Origin: Tragulus kanchil | Lineage: Eukaryota > Chordata > Mammalia > Artiodactyla > Tragulidae | NCBI GenBank assembly: GCA_022376925.1 | Contig: JAIOJX010000006.1 | Location: 63,759,394-63,823,393, forward strand | Length of the DNA stretch: 64,000 nucleotides | Direction: 5' to 3' | Part shown: positions 11,972 through 24,091 of the stretch, one piece after another | Layout: the number at the start of each line of letters is the position of its first letter | Numbering within the stretch: position 1 is the stretch's first letter | Notes under the pieces: model-generated | Told to the model about the DNA's origin: nothing | The model's input: only the letters and a program-made list of their open reading frames with translations | Database searches by the model: none | Program-made: the position numbers and the translations under genes

Positions 11972-12242
11972 GGGGGACGGGCGGGCCACTTCTATTGGTC
12001 TTTCATTTCTCTATTTTCATCCGTCTTTGTTCTTTGGCTCCTGTGGGCCTCCCATCGTGGTGGCGTTTGTCGTTGCAGAGCGCCGGCTCTGGGCGCATGC
12101 GCTCCAGAGCTCCGGGTCGGTAATTGGACACATCAGTCCAGCTGCTCCATGGTACGTGGGATCTTCCCAGGCCAGGGCTCGAACCGGCGCCCCTTGCACT
12201 GCAAGGCGGTGTCCTTACCCACTGGACCACCAGGGGAAGCCC
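11912..12242 (-). mobile_element. CHR-type SINE (duplicate of the 10.7 kb copy)
   Basis: This is the same insertion repeated inside D4, with the same target-site duplication at 11899-11911 and 12243-12255. The tail differs: a longer T run, then 26 G. Confidence 0.85.
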
Positions 12243-13006
12243 GACTTTTGATTTTAATGATAACTTATTGCCCCTGAGGAAATAATATTGAAACCTTACA
12301 ACTGAATCTCTGTGAGTAACTACTAAGGAAAAGTCTGTGGCAATATAGATAAAACAAATTCATTTATAAATTGGCCTAAGACATTAATTCAAATATAAGA
12401 GAGCTCATTTTGACAGAAAGGAAAAGAAACCACATAGCCATTTTTGATATTAACCTCCCTGGGTTATTGAAAATATTAAGTGATATAATGAATGTAACTA
12501 CAGTGCTTGGCATATTGTAGGTGCTAAAAGAGTAATTGTTAAGTAATAGAAGGAACTTATATGGTAATTAACAAATAATTACTTTAAGAGTTGTGATAAT
12601 TAACAAATAATTGCTTAAACTTCAATATTCCTGTAAATAACAACCCAGTCAAAAAATTCTCCAATGGGAATTTTCTGTCTAAACACTGAAGTGCCTAAAC
12701 ATTGAACTGAAATCTCTGCTTCTGGTAAGGCAGCCCTTTCAGCAATGAGAGTCTTCTACTTCACACTCTCCGGCACACACACACTTGTTTACACAGTGAG
12801 GAATAAGACAAATAACCTTGACCTACAGCTCAAAAGTTCAGGAAAAGCCAATGCACCATCTTTGTTTGTAACCTCCCCCCTGTATTTCACACATTTTGCT
12901 CATCAGGGCCTAATGTGCATGATATCTTGTTATCAGTTACTAATAAGAGAGGCTCAATAATAATTGTGCATTAAGCAAATAAGGCTGTTTTTTCTCATAT
13001 ATTTTA

Positions 13007-13345
13007 TTTTATTTTAAAGATTTATTTATTTATTTATTTATTTATTTAGGGCAGGGGTCGGGTTGGGGAGGGAGGGGAGCGGGCGAGCCACTTCTATTGG
13101 TCTTTCATTTCTCTATTTTCATCCGTCTTTGTTCTTTGGCTCCTGTGGGCCTCCCATCACGGTGGCGTCTGTCGTTGCAGAGCGCTGGCTCTGGGCACAT
13201 GCGCTCCAGAGCTCCTGCTCGGTAATTGGGCACATCAGTCCAGCCGCTCTGCGGCACGTGGGATCTTCCCAGGCCAGGGATCAAACCGGCGCCCCTTGTA
13301 CTGCAAGGCAGTGTCCTTACCCACTGGATCACCAGGGGAAGCCCC
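13007..13345 (-). mobile_element. CHR-type SINE, full length
   Basis: Same family as 10717-11043 but an independent insertion, differing at roughly one base in ten. The 14 bp target-site duplication TCTCATATATTTTA lies at 12993-13006 and 13346-13359. The tail is intact: (ATTT)n, then a G-rich stretch. Confidence 0.88.
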
Positions 13346-13920
13346 TCTCATATATTTTAAATGTCTTAAGTTTTACAGATTAAGAGCTAGAAAAGTGGGC
13401 CCATGGCCATTAGGGACCCAAGTTCCTTCTGACATTTTTCTCTAAGATTAACAGGTAGCTTCCACTCTCGTGGTTGTCACAGGATTCAAGGTGGCCAATG
13501 GTGCCTCAGTCATTACATCCTATGCTAAATAGGAAGTTGGGTTGGAAGGAAAGAGCAAAGGAGTCAATTAAGGTCTATAGGTAAAGCACACGGACACAAT
13601 CAAAAATACAGAAGCCTCAAGTTATAGACCAATAATTTCACTATATTGTTACCAATTGACAGTGTATTGGGGTTTACTTTCCTTAGTCATTCCTCAGGTT
13701 CTTTTTTGATCCTCATGCTAGTTCAGTCTGTGTCACAAATAATGTGCCAAGGGAAGAAAAGTCTCTAGATATGCTTGTCATCAGGGAAATTCTCCATGAA
13801 CCCCTAGGTCTGGGGACCCATTTTAGTGAATGAAGTAGCATGAGGAAACTACTGAACAACTGCCTCCACTGTGGGTTGAGTGTTGGTTTGGGCCACACTG
13901 ATTCAGGCTCTAAGAGTTAA

Positions 13921-14154
13921 GGGACTTTCCTAGTGACTCAGGCAGTAAAGAATCTGCCTGCATTGCATGAGACCACTTGCAATATAGGAGACCTGGGTTC
14001 ATTCCATGGGTTGGGAAGATCCCCTGGAGAAGGAAATGACAACCCACTCCAGCATTCTTTCCTTGAAAATCCCATAGACAGAGCAGACTTGTGGGCTATA
14101 ATCCATAGAGTCACAAAAGTGGGGCGTGACTTAGCGATTAAACCACCACCACCA
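13921..14154 (+). mobile_element. Bov-tA SINE
   Basis: Complete Bov-tA ending in (CCA)n, flanked by CTAAGAGTTA on the left and CTAAGAGTAA on the right. Repeated at 15051-15283 by D5. Confidence 0.83.
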
Positions 14155-15050
14155 CCTAAGAGTAAAAAATCCACGTATCAGTGTAAGCAATTTACAGAAG
14201 AGAAGCCCCACAGAACTACAAAGTGAAATCCAAATGGGGCTCTACCAGGCTGATTACCAGCACATGTTACATCACCAAATGACGCACTGGTTAAACTTCA
14301 CTAACAAGGGCTATTTGCCCATTTATTTGTTTACTTTAATTCCTTCCTTTCCTTTTTCTAGACAGCTTCAATGATCCATCCAGTCTCTTTCTTTACCTTA
14401 CTTCCACTACCTCTGGTTAATTTCTCCCTATAGGTATTCTCCTTTGCTCACTAACACCAGAGCAGTGATTACATCAGGGAGTCTCTGAAGACACTGGGCA
14501 CAGAGATATGGTATCAAGGCCATCATGCTTTGAGATGGTCAGTGTTTTCTAAAATTTATGTAAAACGACTTACAAATTTATAGGTACCAGTTTTTTCCCA
14601 CTCCTACCTCATTCTTCCTATAGAGATAGCCTTCCAAATTCTTTCCTTCCTCTATACCCAAGAATGCTGGAACTGGATTTATTTAAGACTTTTACAGTTA
14701 ATTGCCATAGAAAAATAAATAATAAGTAATAAAAATAAGCAAGACAGGGAGAAAATTTGTTCTTTAATCTTACTTTTAACGACCAATTGAAGGGTTTAAA
14801 ACTTTCCTTAGTCATTCCTTTTTTCAGGTTCTTTTTGATCCTCATGCTACTTCAGTCTGTGTCACAAATAATGTGCCAAGGGAAGAAAAGTCTCTAGATA
14901 TGCTTGTCATCAGGGAAATTCTCCATGAACCCCTAGGTCTGGGGACCCATTTTAGTGAATGAAGTAGCATGAGGAAACTACTGAACAACTGCCTCCACTG
15001 TGGGTTGAGTGTTGGTTTGGGCCACACTGATTCAGGCTCTAAGAGTTAAG

Positions 15051-15283
15051 GGACTTTCCTAGTGACTCAGGCAGTAAAGAATCTGCCTGCATTGCATGAG
15101 ACCACTTGCAATATAGGAGACCTGGGTTCATTCCATGGGTTGGGAAGATCCCCTGGAGAAGGAAATGACAACCCACTCCAGCATTCTTTCCTTGAAAATC
15201 CCATAGACAGAGCAGACTTGTGGGCTATAATCCATAGAGTCACAAAAGTGGGGCGTGACTTAGCGATTAAACCACCACCACCA
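15051..15283 (+). mobile_element. Bov-tA SINE (D5 duplicate)
   Basis: Same insertion as 13921-14154. Confidence 0.83.
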
Positions 15284-16034
15284 CCTAAGAGTAAAAAATC
15301 CACGTATCAGTGTAAGCAATTTACAGAAGAGAAGCCCCACAGAACTACAAAGTGAAATCCAAATGGGGCTCTACCAGGCTGATTACCAGCACATGTTACA
15401 TCACCAAATGACGCACTGGTTAAACTTCACTAACAAGGGCTATTTGCCCATTTATTTGTTTACTTTAATTCCTTCCTTTCCTTTTTCTAGACAGCTTCAA
15501 TGATCCATCCAGTCTCTTTCTTTACCTTACTTCCACTACCTCTGGTTAATTTCTCCCTATAGGTATTCTCCTTTGCTCACTAACACCAGAGCAGTGATTA
15601 CATCAGGGAGTCTCTGAAGACACTGGGCACAGAGATATGGTATCAAGGCCATCATGCTTTGAGATGGTCAGTGTTTTCTAAAATTTATGTAAAACGACTT
15701 ACAAATTTATAGGTACCAGTTTTTTCCCACTCCTACCTCATTCTTCCTATAGAGATAGCCTTCCAAATTCTTTCCTTCCTCTATACCCAAGAATGCTGGA
15801 ACTGGATTTATTTAAGACTTTTACAGTTAATTGCCATAGAAAAATAAATAATAAGTAATAAAAATAAGCAAGACAGGGAGAGTTCAAAATTTTGTTCTTT
15901 AATCTTACTTTTTAACGTATTACCAAACTACCATATTCATGCCCTTATTGAGCATGATTACATGTCAGGCTCTGTACCACGATCTTGACACTCATGATGA
16001 GCCACAAAATTTGCTGTTTAAGAGTGTAGACAGG

Positions 16035-16366
16035 GGCTTCCCTGGTGGTCCAGTGGGTAAGGACACCGCCTTGCAGTGCAAGGGGCGCCGGTTCGATCCC
16101 TGGTCTCGGAAGATCCCACGTGCCGCGGAGCGCCTGGACTGATGTGTCCAACTACCGAGCCGAAGCTCTGGAGCACATGCGCCCAGAGCTGGCTCTCTGT
16201 GACAACAGAGGCCACCGTGATGGGAGGCCCACAGGAGCCAAAGAACAAAGATGGATGAAAATGGACAAATGAAAGACCAATGGAAGTGGTCCGCCTGCTC
16301 CCCTCCCTCCCCACCTCCACCAAAAAAATAAATAAATGAATAAATCTTAAAAAAAAAATTTAAAAA
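16035..16366 (+). mobile_element. CHR-type SINE, full length, sense
   Basis: Head GGCTTCCCTGGTGGTCCAGT, the shared body, a C-rich tail, (AAAT)n and an A run. The 15 bp target-site duplication AAGAGTGTAGACAGG lies at 16020-16034 and 16367-16381. Confidence 0.9.
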
Positions 16367-16439
16367 AAGAGTGTAGACAGGAATGAGAGTGTTAATTCAA
16401 CTCTTCCAGCAAGCATCTGGCATGTTGGATCATCTTTCT

Positions 16440-16600
16440 GTTTTAATAATCTTCTAAATAGAGGTAGAAATAGTATCTATTTCATTGAATTGTGGAAATG
16501 AATGAGAAAAATGTGAAATTCCTGTCATATAGTTAAGTACTCAGTTCATATTGGGTGCTATTCATTCCCTCAATAAATCCTACAGTTGACAATGAATGTA
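16440..16600 (+). repeat. MIR-like relic
   Basis: Weak resemblance to the MIR 3' half, ending in CAATAAATCC. Confidence 0.35.
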
Positions 16601-17017
16601 TAGATAACTAATTAAAAGCAATTTAGATGCTACAAGTGTCCTCATAGAAGACCGCACAGGGATCAGTGGGGCAAAACAAAGAGGAAATGGCCAAGTCTAG
16701 CAAAATTGTCAAGAAAGAATTTTTAGAGGAAGCAATAACAGCTTCATTTTGAGAGTGCGTAGGAGTTTCCCAGACAGGAGGGGCAGGGTGCCTTCCAGGC
16801 AGAGATAGCAGCTGAAGTAAAGGCACTGATGCATGAAAAAGCCTGTGTATAGAAGGAAAACCTCAAGCACTTCAGTATGATTACAACATGGACTAGAATA
16901 AGAGATATGACCCAAGGACAGAGCTCCTGAAGGCCTATGACTTTTTAGGGAGATCAGTATTAATTTAGAGAAAAGAGGGATATCTTTAAATGTCTTTAAA
17001 CAAGGAAGCAATCCATT

Positions 17018-17447
17018 AAAATTTGTGTTATATCACTCTGGCAGCAGAACAACTGAATTAGAGGGGGACGAGACTGGAAGTCAGCCAAACCAGTTCGACC
17101 AGAAAGCAGTGGGAAACATCCTCAGAGTGCTTAATGAAAAAACTCTGAACCAGGAACCCTGTATTTCCCAAAGCTATCTTTTAAATTTGAAGGCAAAATA
17201 AATAGAAACAGAGAATTTGTCACTAGCATCTTCCTTACAAGAAGTACAAAGAAAATTCTTCAAGCAAGTAAAACCAGACAGTAATATGAAAATTTGAATC
17301 CACATAAAAAAAAGAGCATAGTAAATATAATTATGAAATTATAAAAGATAGTATAAATGTATATTTGCTCTGATTTTTAAATTAACTGTATAAAATCATA
17401 TATATATATAATTGTATTGGGCCTTTAACATATAGAAAAATGTTATA

Positions 17448-17483
<36 letters not shown>

Positions 17484-18559
17484 AACTCAGGCAGAATATG
17501 GTAAGTTAAAAAATATATATGGTATGCTTTATAGCAATCACTCAGGAAATAACTCTATTAATAAATGAAGTGAAAAAAATCATGAAAGAAATTTAAATGG
17601 TACACTGGAAATTTTTGACTAATGCAAAAGAAAGCATTAAGGAGGAAAAGGAAACCAAAAAAGACATGAGACATGTAGAAAACAAAAGTAATATAGATCC
17701 AATTATGTGAATAATATTAAATGTAAATACATTAAGCAATGTAATCAAATTGCAAAGGTTATCATAAGAAAGCCAGGGTAACTATAATAATATCATGCAA
17801 CAAGAAGTTTAAAACAATACTTTCAAAATAAAATGTATTATTAGAGAGGGACAGCTTACAGTAAAAGAATGATTACTCTACCAAAAATATGACCACCTAA
17901 CAACAGGACCCCAAAATGCATGAAGCCAAAAAAACTGACAAAAATCAAGACAGAAAGCAACATGTGAAATAATCATAGTTGGAGACTTCAATATTTCACT
18001 TTCAATAATGGATAGAACAACTGGAAAACAAAATCAATTAGGAAAGAAAGACTTGAATAGCACTATAATCCAATTAGGCCTACTAGATAGCTATGCAGCA
18101 CTTCAATAAAAGAAAACTACACATTCTACATAAAATTTGTGTTATATCACTCTGGCAGCAGAACAACTGAATTAGAGGGGGACGAGACTGGAAGTCAGCC
18201 AAACCAGTTCGACCAGAAAGCAGTGGGAAACATCCTCAGAGTGCTTAATGAAAAAACTCTGAACCAGGAACCCTGTATTTCCCAAAGCTATCTTTTAAAT
18301 TTGAAGGCAAAATAAATAGAAACAGAGAATTTGTCACTAGCATCTTCCTTACAAGAAGTACAAAGAAAATTCTTCAAGCAAGTAAAACCAGACAGTAATA
18401 TGAAAATTTGAATCCACATAAAAAAGAGCATAGTAAATATAATTATGAAATTATAAAAGATAGTATAAATGTATATTTGCTCTGATTTTTAAATTAACTG
18501 TATAAAATCATATATATATATAATTGTATTGGGCCTTTAACATATAGAAAAATGTTATA

Positions 18560-18595
<36 letters not shown>

Positions 18596-19245
18596 AACTC
18601 AGGCAGAATATGGTAAGTTAAAAAATATATATGGTATGCTTTATAGCAATCACTCAGGAAATAACTCTATTAATAAATGAAGTGAAAAAAATCATGAAAG
18701 AAATTTAAATGGTACACTGGAAATTTTTGACTAATGCAAAAGAAAGCATTAAGGAGGAAAAGGAAACCAAAAAAGACATGAGACATGTAGAAAACAAAAG
18801 TAATATAGATCCAATTATGTGAATAATATTAAATGTAAATACATTAAGCAATGTAATCAAATTGCAAAGGTTATCATAAGAAAGCCAGGGTAACTATAAT
18901 AATATCATGCAACAAGAAGTTTAAAACAATACTTTCAAAATAAAATGTATTATTAGAGAGGGACAGCTTACAGTAAAAGAATGATTACTCTACCAAAAAT
19001 ATGACCACCTAACAACAGGACCCCAAAATGCATGAAGCCAAAAAAACTGACAAAAATCAAGACAGAAAGCAACATGTGAAATAATCATAGTTGGAGACTT
19101 CAATATTTCACTTTCAATAATGGATAGAACAACTGGAAAACAAAATCAATTAGGAAAGAAAGACTTGAATAGCACTATAATCCAATTAGGCCTACTAGAT
19201 AGCTATGCAGCACTTCAATAAAAGAAAACTACACATTCTACATAA
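17018..19245. repeat. Direct duplication D6 (period about 1113)
   Basis: 17018-18133 is repeated at 18132-19245, with a 2 bp difference in an A run. The unit lies mostly in an L1 relic. Confidence 0.95.
17449..17482. repeat. TA microsatellite
   Basis: TGTGTG followed by TA units in the L1-related stretch. Repeated near 18565-18595 by D6. Confidence 0.85.
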
Positions 19246-21315
19246 GTCCATGTAGAATATTATCCAGGAGAGGTGATAAGTTAGGCCACAAAAGAAACCT
19301 CAATAAATTTAAAACCATTGAAATCATACAAAACATCTTATTTGATTGCAATGGAATTAAGCTAGAAATAAATATCAGAAGGAAAACTGGGAATTTTGCA
19401 TGTAAGTGGAAATTATACATCACACTCTTCAACACCCAATGGGATAAAGAAGAAATCACAAGAGAAATTAGAAAATACTTTAAGATAAATGAAAATTAAA
19501 GTACTACATATATAGATCCAGTTAAAGCAGTGCTCAAAATGAAATTTCTAGCTATAAATATGCACATTAAAAAAGAAGGAACTCAAATCAATAACCTAAC
19601 TTTCCACTTAAGATATTGGAGAAACTTTCCACTTAAGATACTGGAGAAAAAGAGCAAATTAATCCTAAAACAAGAAAGAAAAAGGAAATAACAAAGCTTA
19701 CAGTAAAAATGAAGTATTTGAGAAACTCAGCAAAACTAAATTGTTTCTTTGAAAAAGTCAAGAAAATTTACAAACTTCTCACAAATTGACCTAGTACAAA
19801 AGAGAAAAACAAAATGACAAAAATCAGAAATGAAAGAGGAAACATTACTACTAACCTTAACAGAAATAAAATGGACTATAAGAGAATGAACAATTGTGTG
19901 CCAAGAAATTAGAAAGTTTAGATGAAAGAGACAAATTCCTAGAAATATGCAAAGTGATTGAACTGAGAAGAAGAAATAGGCAGTCTGAATAAAGCTACAA
20001 CAAATGAAGAGATTTAATTCATAATATAAAAATTATCCACAAAGAAAAACCTAGACCTACATATTTCATTCTACTAAACATTAAAGAAGAATTATTGCCA
20101 ATTGTTTATAAACTCCTCCAGAAAGTAGAAGAGAAAAGAATACGTCCCATCTTACTGTATGAGATCAGCGTTGTCCTCACATGGAAACCGGGGAAGCAAC
20201 ATGTGAAATAATCATAGTTGGAGACTTCAATATTTCACTTTCAATAATGGATAGAACAACTGGAAAACAAAATCAATTAGGAAAGAAAGACTTGAATAGC
20301 ACTATAATCCAATTAGGCCTACTAGATAGCTATGCAGCACTTCAATAAAAGAAAACTACACATTCTACATAAGTCCATGTAGAATATTATCCAGGAGAGG
20401 TGATAAGTTAGGCCACAAAAGAAACCTCAATAAATTTAAAACCATTGAAATCATACAAAACATCTTATTTGATTGCAATGGAATTAAGCTAGAAATAAAT
20501 ATCAGAAGGAAAACTGGGAATTTTGCATGTAAGTGGAAATTATACATCACACTCTTCAACACCCAATGGGATAAAGAAGAAATCACAAGAGAAATTAGAA
20601 AATACTTTAAGATAAATGAAAATTAAAGTACTACATATATAGATCCAGTTAAAGCAGTGCTCAAAATGAAATTTCTAGCTATAAATATGCACATTAAAAA
20701 AGAAGGAACTCAAATCAATAACCTAACTTTCCACTTAAGATATTGGAGAAACTTTCCACTTAAGATACTGAAGAAAAAGAGCAAATTAATCCTAAAACAA
20801 GAAAGAAAAAGGAAATAACAAAGCTTACAGTAAAAATGAAGTATTTGAGAAACTCAGCAAAACTAAATTGTTTCTTTGAAAAAGTCAAGAAAATTTACAA
20901 ACTTCTCACAAATTGACCTAGTACAAAAGAGAAAACAAAATGACAAAAATCAGAAATGAAAGAGGAAACATTACTACTAACCTTAACAGAAATAAAATGG
21001 ACTATAAGAGAATGAACAATTGTGTGCCAAGAAATTAGAAAGTTTAGATGAAAGAGACAAATTCCTAGAAATATGCAAAGTGATTGAACTGAGAAGAAGA
21101 AATAGGCAGTCTGAATAAAGCTACAACAAATGAAGAGATTTAATTCATAATATAAAAATTATCCACAAAGAAAAACCTAGACCTACATATTTCATTCTAC
21201 TAAACATTAAAGAAGAATTATTGCCAATTGTTTATAAACTCCTCCAGAAAGTAGAAGAGAAAAGAATACGTCCCATCTTACTGTATGAGATCAGCGTTGT
21301 CCTCACATGGAAACC
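19067..21315. repeat. Direct duplication D7 (period 1127)
   Basis: 19067-20189 is repeated at 20194-21315. It overlaps the second copy of D6, so about 180 bp is triplicated. The copies differ by at least one substitution (CTGGAG near 19641, CTGAAG near 20768) and one A-run indel. Confidence 0.95.
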
Positions 21316-21438
21316 AGATGAAGGGATCATAAGAGAATAAAACTTCAGACCAATATCTATCATGAATATGGATACAAAAGTCCCTCAAAAATACTAGCAA
21401 ACCAAATCCAGAAAGATATAAAAAGGAACTATATACGT

Positions 21439-23580
21439 CGCAGGGAATTTTTCCTCAGGAATGCAAGATTGGTTTAACATCTGAAAATCAATTAATATAA
21501 AACATTATATCAATAAATTAAAAATTAAAAACCATAAGATCATCTCAATATATGTAAAAAAAGCATTTGACAAAGTTAAACATGGTTGCATGATTTTATA
21601 AAAGTCAACAAACTAGGAATAGAGGGAAACTTTTTCAATCTGATAGAAGGCATCTATGAATATCCACAGTGGTGAAAAGTTGGATGCTTCCCCCTAAAAT
21701 CCATCAAGACAAAAATTTTCATTCTCACCACTTCTATTTGACATTTTACTGGAGGTTCTATTCAGGAAAATTAAGCAAGAATAAATGATATTAAAAATGG
21801 ATAATACAAAATACTGGAAAGAAAGTAAAACTATCTTTATTTGTATGTCATATAAACTTTTACATAGAAAAGCATAAGCAATCCTCAAAATAAGAAAAAA
21901 ACTGTTAGAATAAATGAGTCAACAAATTTGTAGAGTAAGTGTAGAGTATGAAAAAGTGTATATCTATACACTTCAATGCACAATGCAAAAATAAAACTAA
22001 GAAAATAATTCCATCTACAATAGCATCAAGAAGAGAATATACTTAAAATAAATTTCAACAGAAGCGTGAAAGTTGTAATCTGAAAACTACAAAACACTGT
22101 TAGAAAATATTAAACAAGATAAAAATGTAAAAATTTCTTATGTTCATGACTCAGAGCCTTAATATTTTTAAGATGGCAGTGGTCCCCAAATAAATCTAAA
22201 CACTCAACACAATTCCTACCAGAATACCATTGGTTTGTTCATGGAAATTGACAAGCTGATCTTAAAATGGAAAATCAAAAGACCCAGAATAGCCAAAATA
22301 TTTTGAAAAAGAATGAAGCTGGAGAACTCAGACTTCCTAATCTAAAAACTTACTAGAAAGCAACAGTAATCAAGATGATGTGATATCAACATGAGTTAGA
22401 CATAAAGATAAATGGAATAAAACTGACAGTCCAGAAATAAACTCATAATCTATGCTACTTTTACAAGGATGCTAAAATGACTTGAGTTTCAACCAATCTC
22501 AGAAAGATCAATTAATATAGAAACAATTATATAACGCAGGAATTTTTCCTCAGGAATGCAAGATTGGTTTAACATCTGAAAATCAATTAATATAAAACAT
22601 TATATCAATAAATTAAAAATTAAAAACCATAAGATCATCTCAATATATGTAAAAAAAGCATTTGACAAAGTTAAACATGGTTGCATGATTTTATAAAAGT
22701 CAACAAACTAGGAATAGAGGGAAACTTTTTCAATCTGATAGAAGGCATCTATGAATATCCACAGTGGTGAAAAGTTGGATGCTTCCCCCTAAAATCCATC
22801 AAGACAAAAATTTTCATTCTCACCACTTCTATTTGACATTTTACTGGAGGTTCTATTCAGGAAAATTAAGCAAGAATAAATGATATTAAAAATGGATAAT
22901 ACAAAATACTGGAAAGAAAGTAAAACTATCTTTATTTGTATGTCATATAAACTTTTACATAGAAAAGCATAAGCAATCCTCAAAATAAGAAAAAAACTGT
23001 TAGAATAAATGAGTCAACAAATTTGTAGAGTAAGTGTAGAGTATGAAAAAGTGTATATCTATACACTTAAATGCACAATGCAAAAATAAAACTAAGAAAA
23101 TAATTCCATCTACAATAGCATCAAGAAGAGAATATACTTAAAATAAATTTCAACAGAAGCGTGAAAGTTGTAATCTGAAAACTACAAAACACTGTTAGAA
23201 AATATTAAACAAGATAAAAATGTAAAAATTTCTTATGTTCATGACTCAGAGCCTTAATATTTTTAAGATGGCAGTGGTCCCCAAATAAATCTAAACACTC
23301 AACACAATTCCTACCAGAATACCATTGGTTTGTTCATGGAAATTGACAAGCTGATCTTAAAATGGAAAATCAAAAGACCCAGAATAGCCAAAATATTTTG
23401 AAAAAGAATGAAGCTGGAGAACTCAGACTTCCTAATCTAAAAACTTACTAGAAAGCAACAGTAATCAAGATGATGTGATATCAACATGAGTTAGACATAA
23501 AGATAAATGGAATAAAACTGACAGTCCAGAAATAAACTCATATATCTATGCTCAGTTCCTTTTTGACAAGGATGCTAAGG
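21439..23580. repeat. Direct duplication D8 (period 1095)
   Basis: 21439 to about 22475 is repeated at 22535 to about 23580. The filler before the second copy is a degraded form of the true flanking L1 sequence. Confidence 0.93.
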
Positions 23581-23650
23581 TCATTCAATAGGGAAAGAAT
23601 AAAATTAAGAAGTGAAGCAAAATTAAAGGAAGGAATAAGAATTCCAGTTT

Positions 23651-23907
23651 CATGCTTCTCTGGTAGCCAGTGGGTAAGACACTGCCTTGCAGTGCAAGGG
23701 ACACCAGTTCGATCCCTGGCCTGGGAAGATCCCACATGCTGTGGAGCAGCTGGACTGATGTGCCCAGCTACCTAACTGGAGTTTGGAGCGCGTGCTCCTA
23801 GAGCCTGTGTTCTGCAATGAGAGAGGCCGCCGCGATGGGAGGCCCCCACAGGCCAAAGAACAAAGATAAATAAATGAAAGATCAATAGAGGTAGCCAAAA
23901 AAAAAAA
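23651..23907 (+). mobile_element. CHR-type SINE inserted in L1 relic
   Basis: This is a shorter member that ends in an A run without the C-rich tail. The 14 bp target-site duplication AAGAATTCCAGTTT lies at 23637-23650 and 23908-23921. It interrupts or borders the L1 ORF2 relic. Confidence 0.87.
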
Positions 23908-24091
23908 AAGAATTCCAGTTTGTACATATGTAGTTTGACATGCTGGTAGGGTCAAAGAATGGAAATGTCTGGCAGGGAGTTGGACATACGGGTCTTGAAT
24001 TCAGGCTTGAGATAATAAATTTGCATTCCATCATATGATCAGGTAGTAATTGAGACCATCAATACTTTTCAAACAATGCTACTAAATCTTT

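Larger units (their letters stand above)
10469..12820. repeat. Direct duplication D4 (period about 1195-1199)
   Basis: 10469-11620 is repeated at 11664-12819. The copies differ mainly in the T and G runs of the enclosed SINE tail. The first about 170 bp is also the end of D3, so that stretch occurs three times (9406, 10469, 11664). Confidence 0.95.
13655..15916. repeat. Direct duplication D5 (period about 1129)
   Basis: About 13655-14780 is repeated at 14781-15916, with small indels at both ends. It carries a Bov-tA SINE. Confidence 0.93.
17120..23636 (+). mobile_element. Long ancient L1 ORF2 relic, sense
   Basis: A-rich sense L1 ORF2 in order: near ATAGTTGGAGACTTCAATAT, GGATAGAACAACTGGAAAAC, the tract around 19260-19480, CAAATCAATAACCTAACTTT, the catalytic-region remnant near 21450-21560, and AATAAACTCATATATCTATG. 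It has many stops and frameshifts and no coding capacity. D6-D8 inflate it; the real length is nearer 3.2 kb. Confidence 0.75.

Noticed and set aside
16035..16110. tRNA gene suggested by the SINE head
   Set aside because: The tRNA-like promoter boxes belong to the SINE; it cannot fold as a full tRNA with a normal acceptor stem and is followed by the SINE body.
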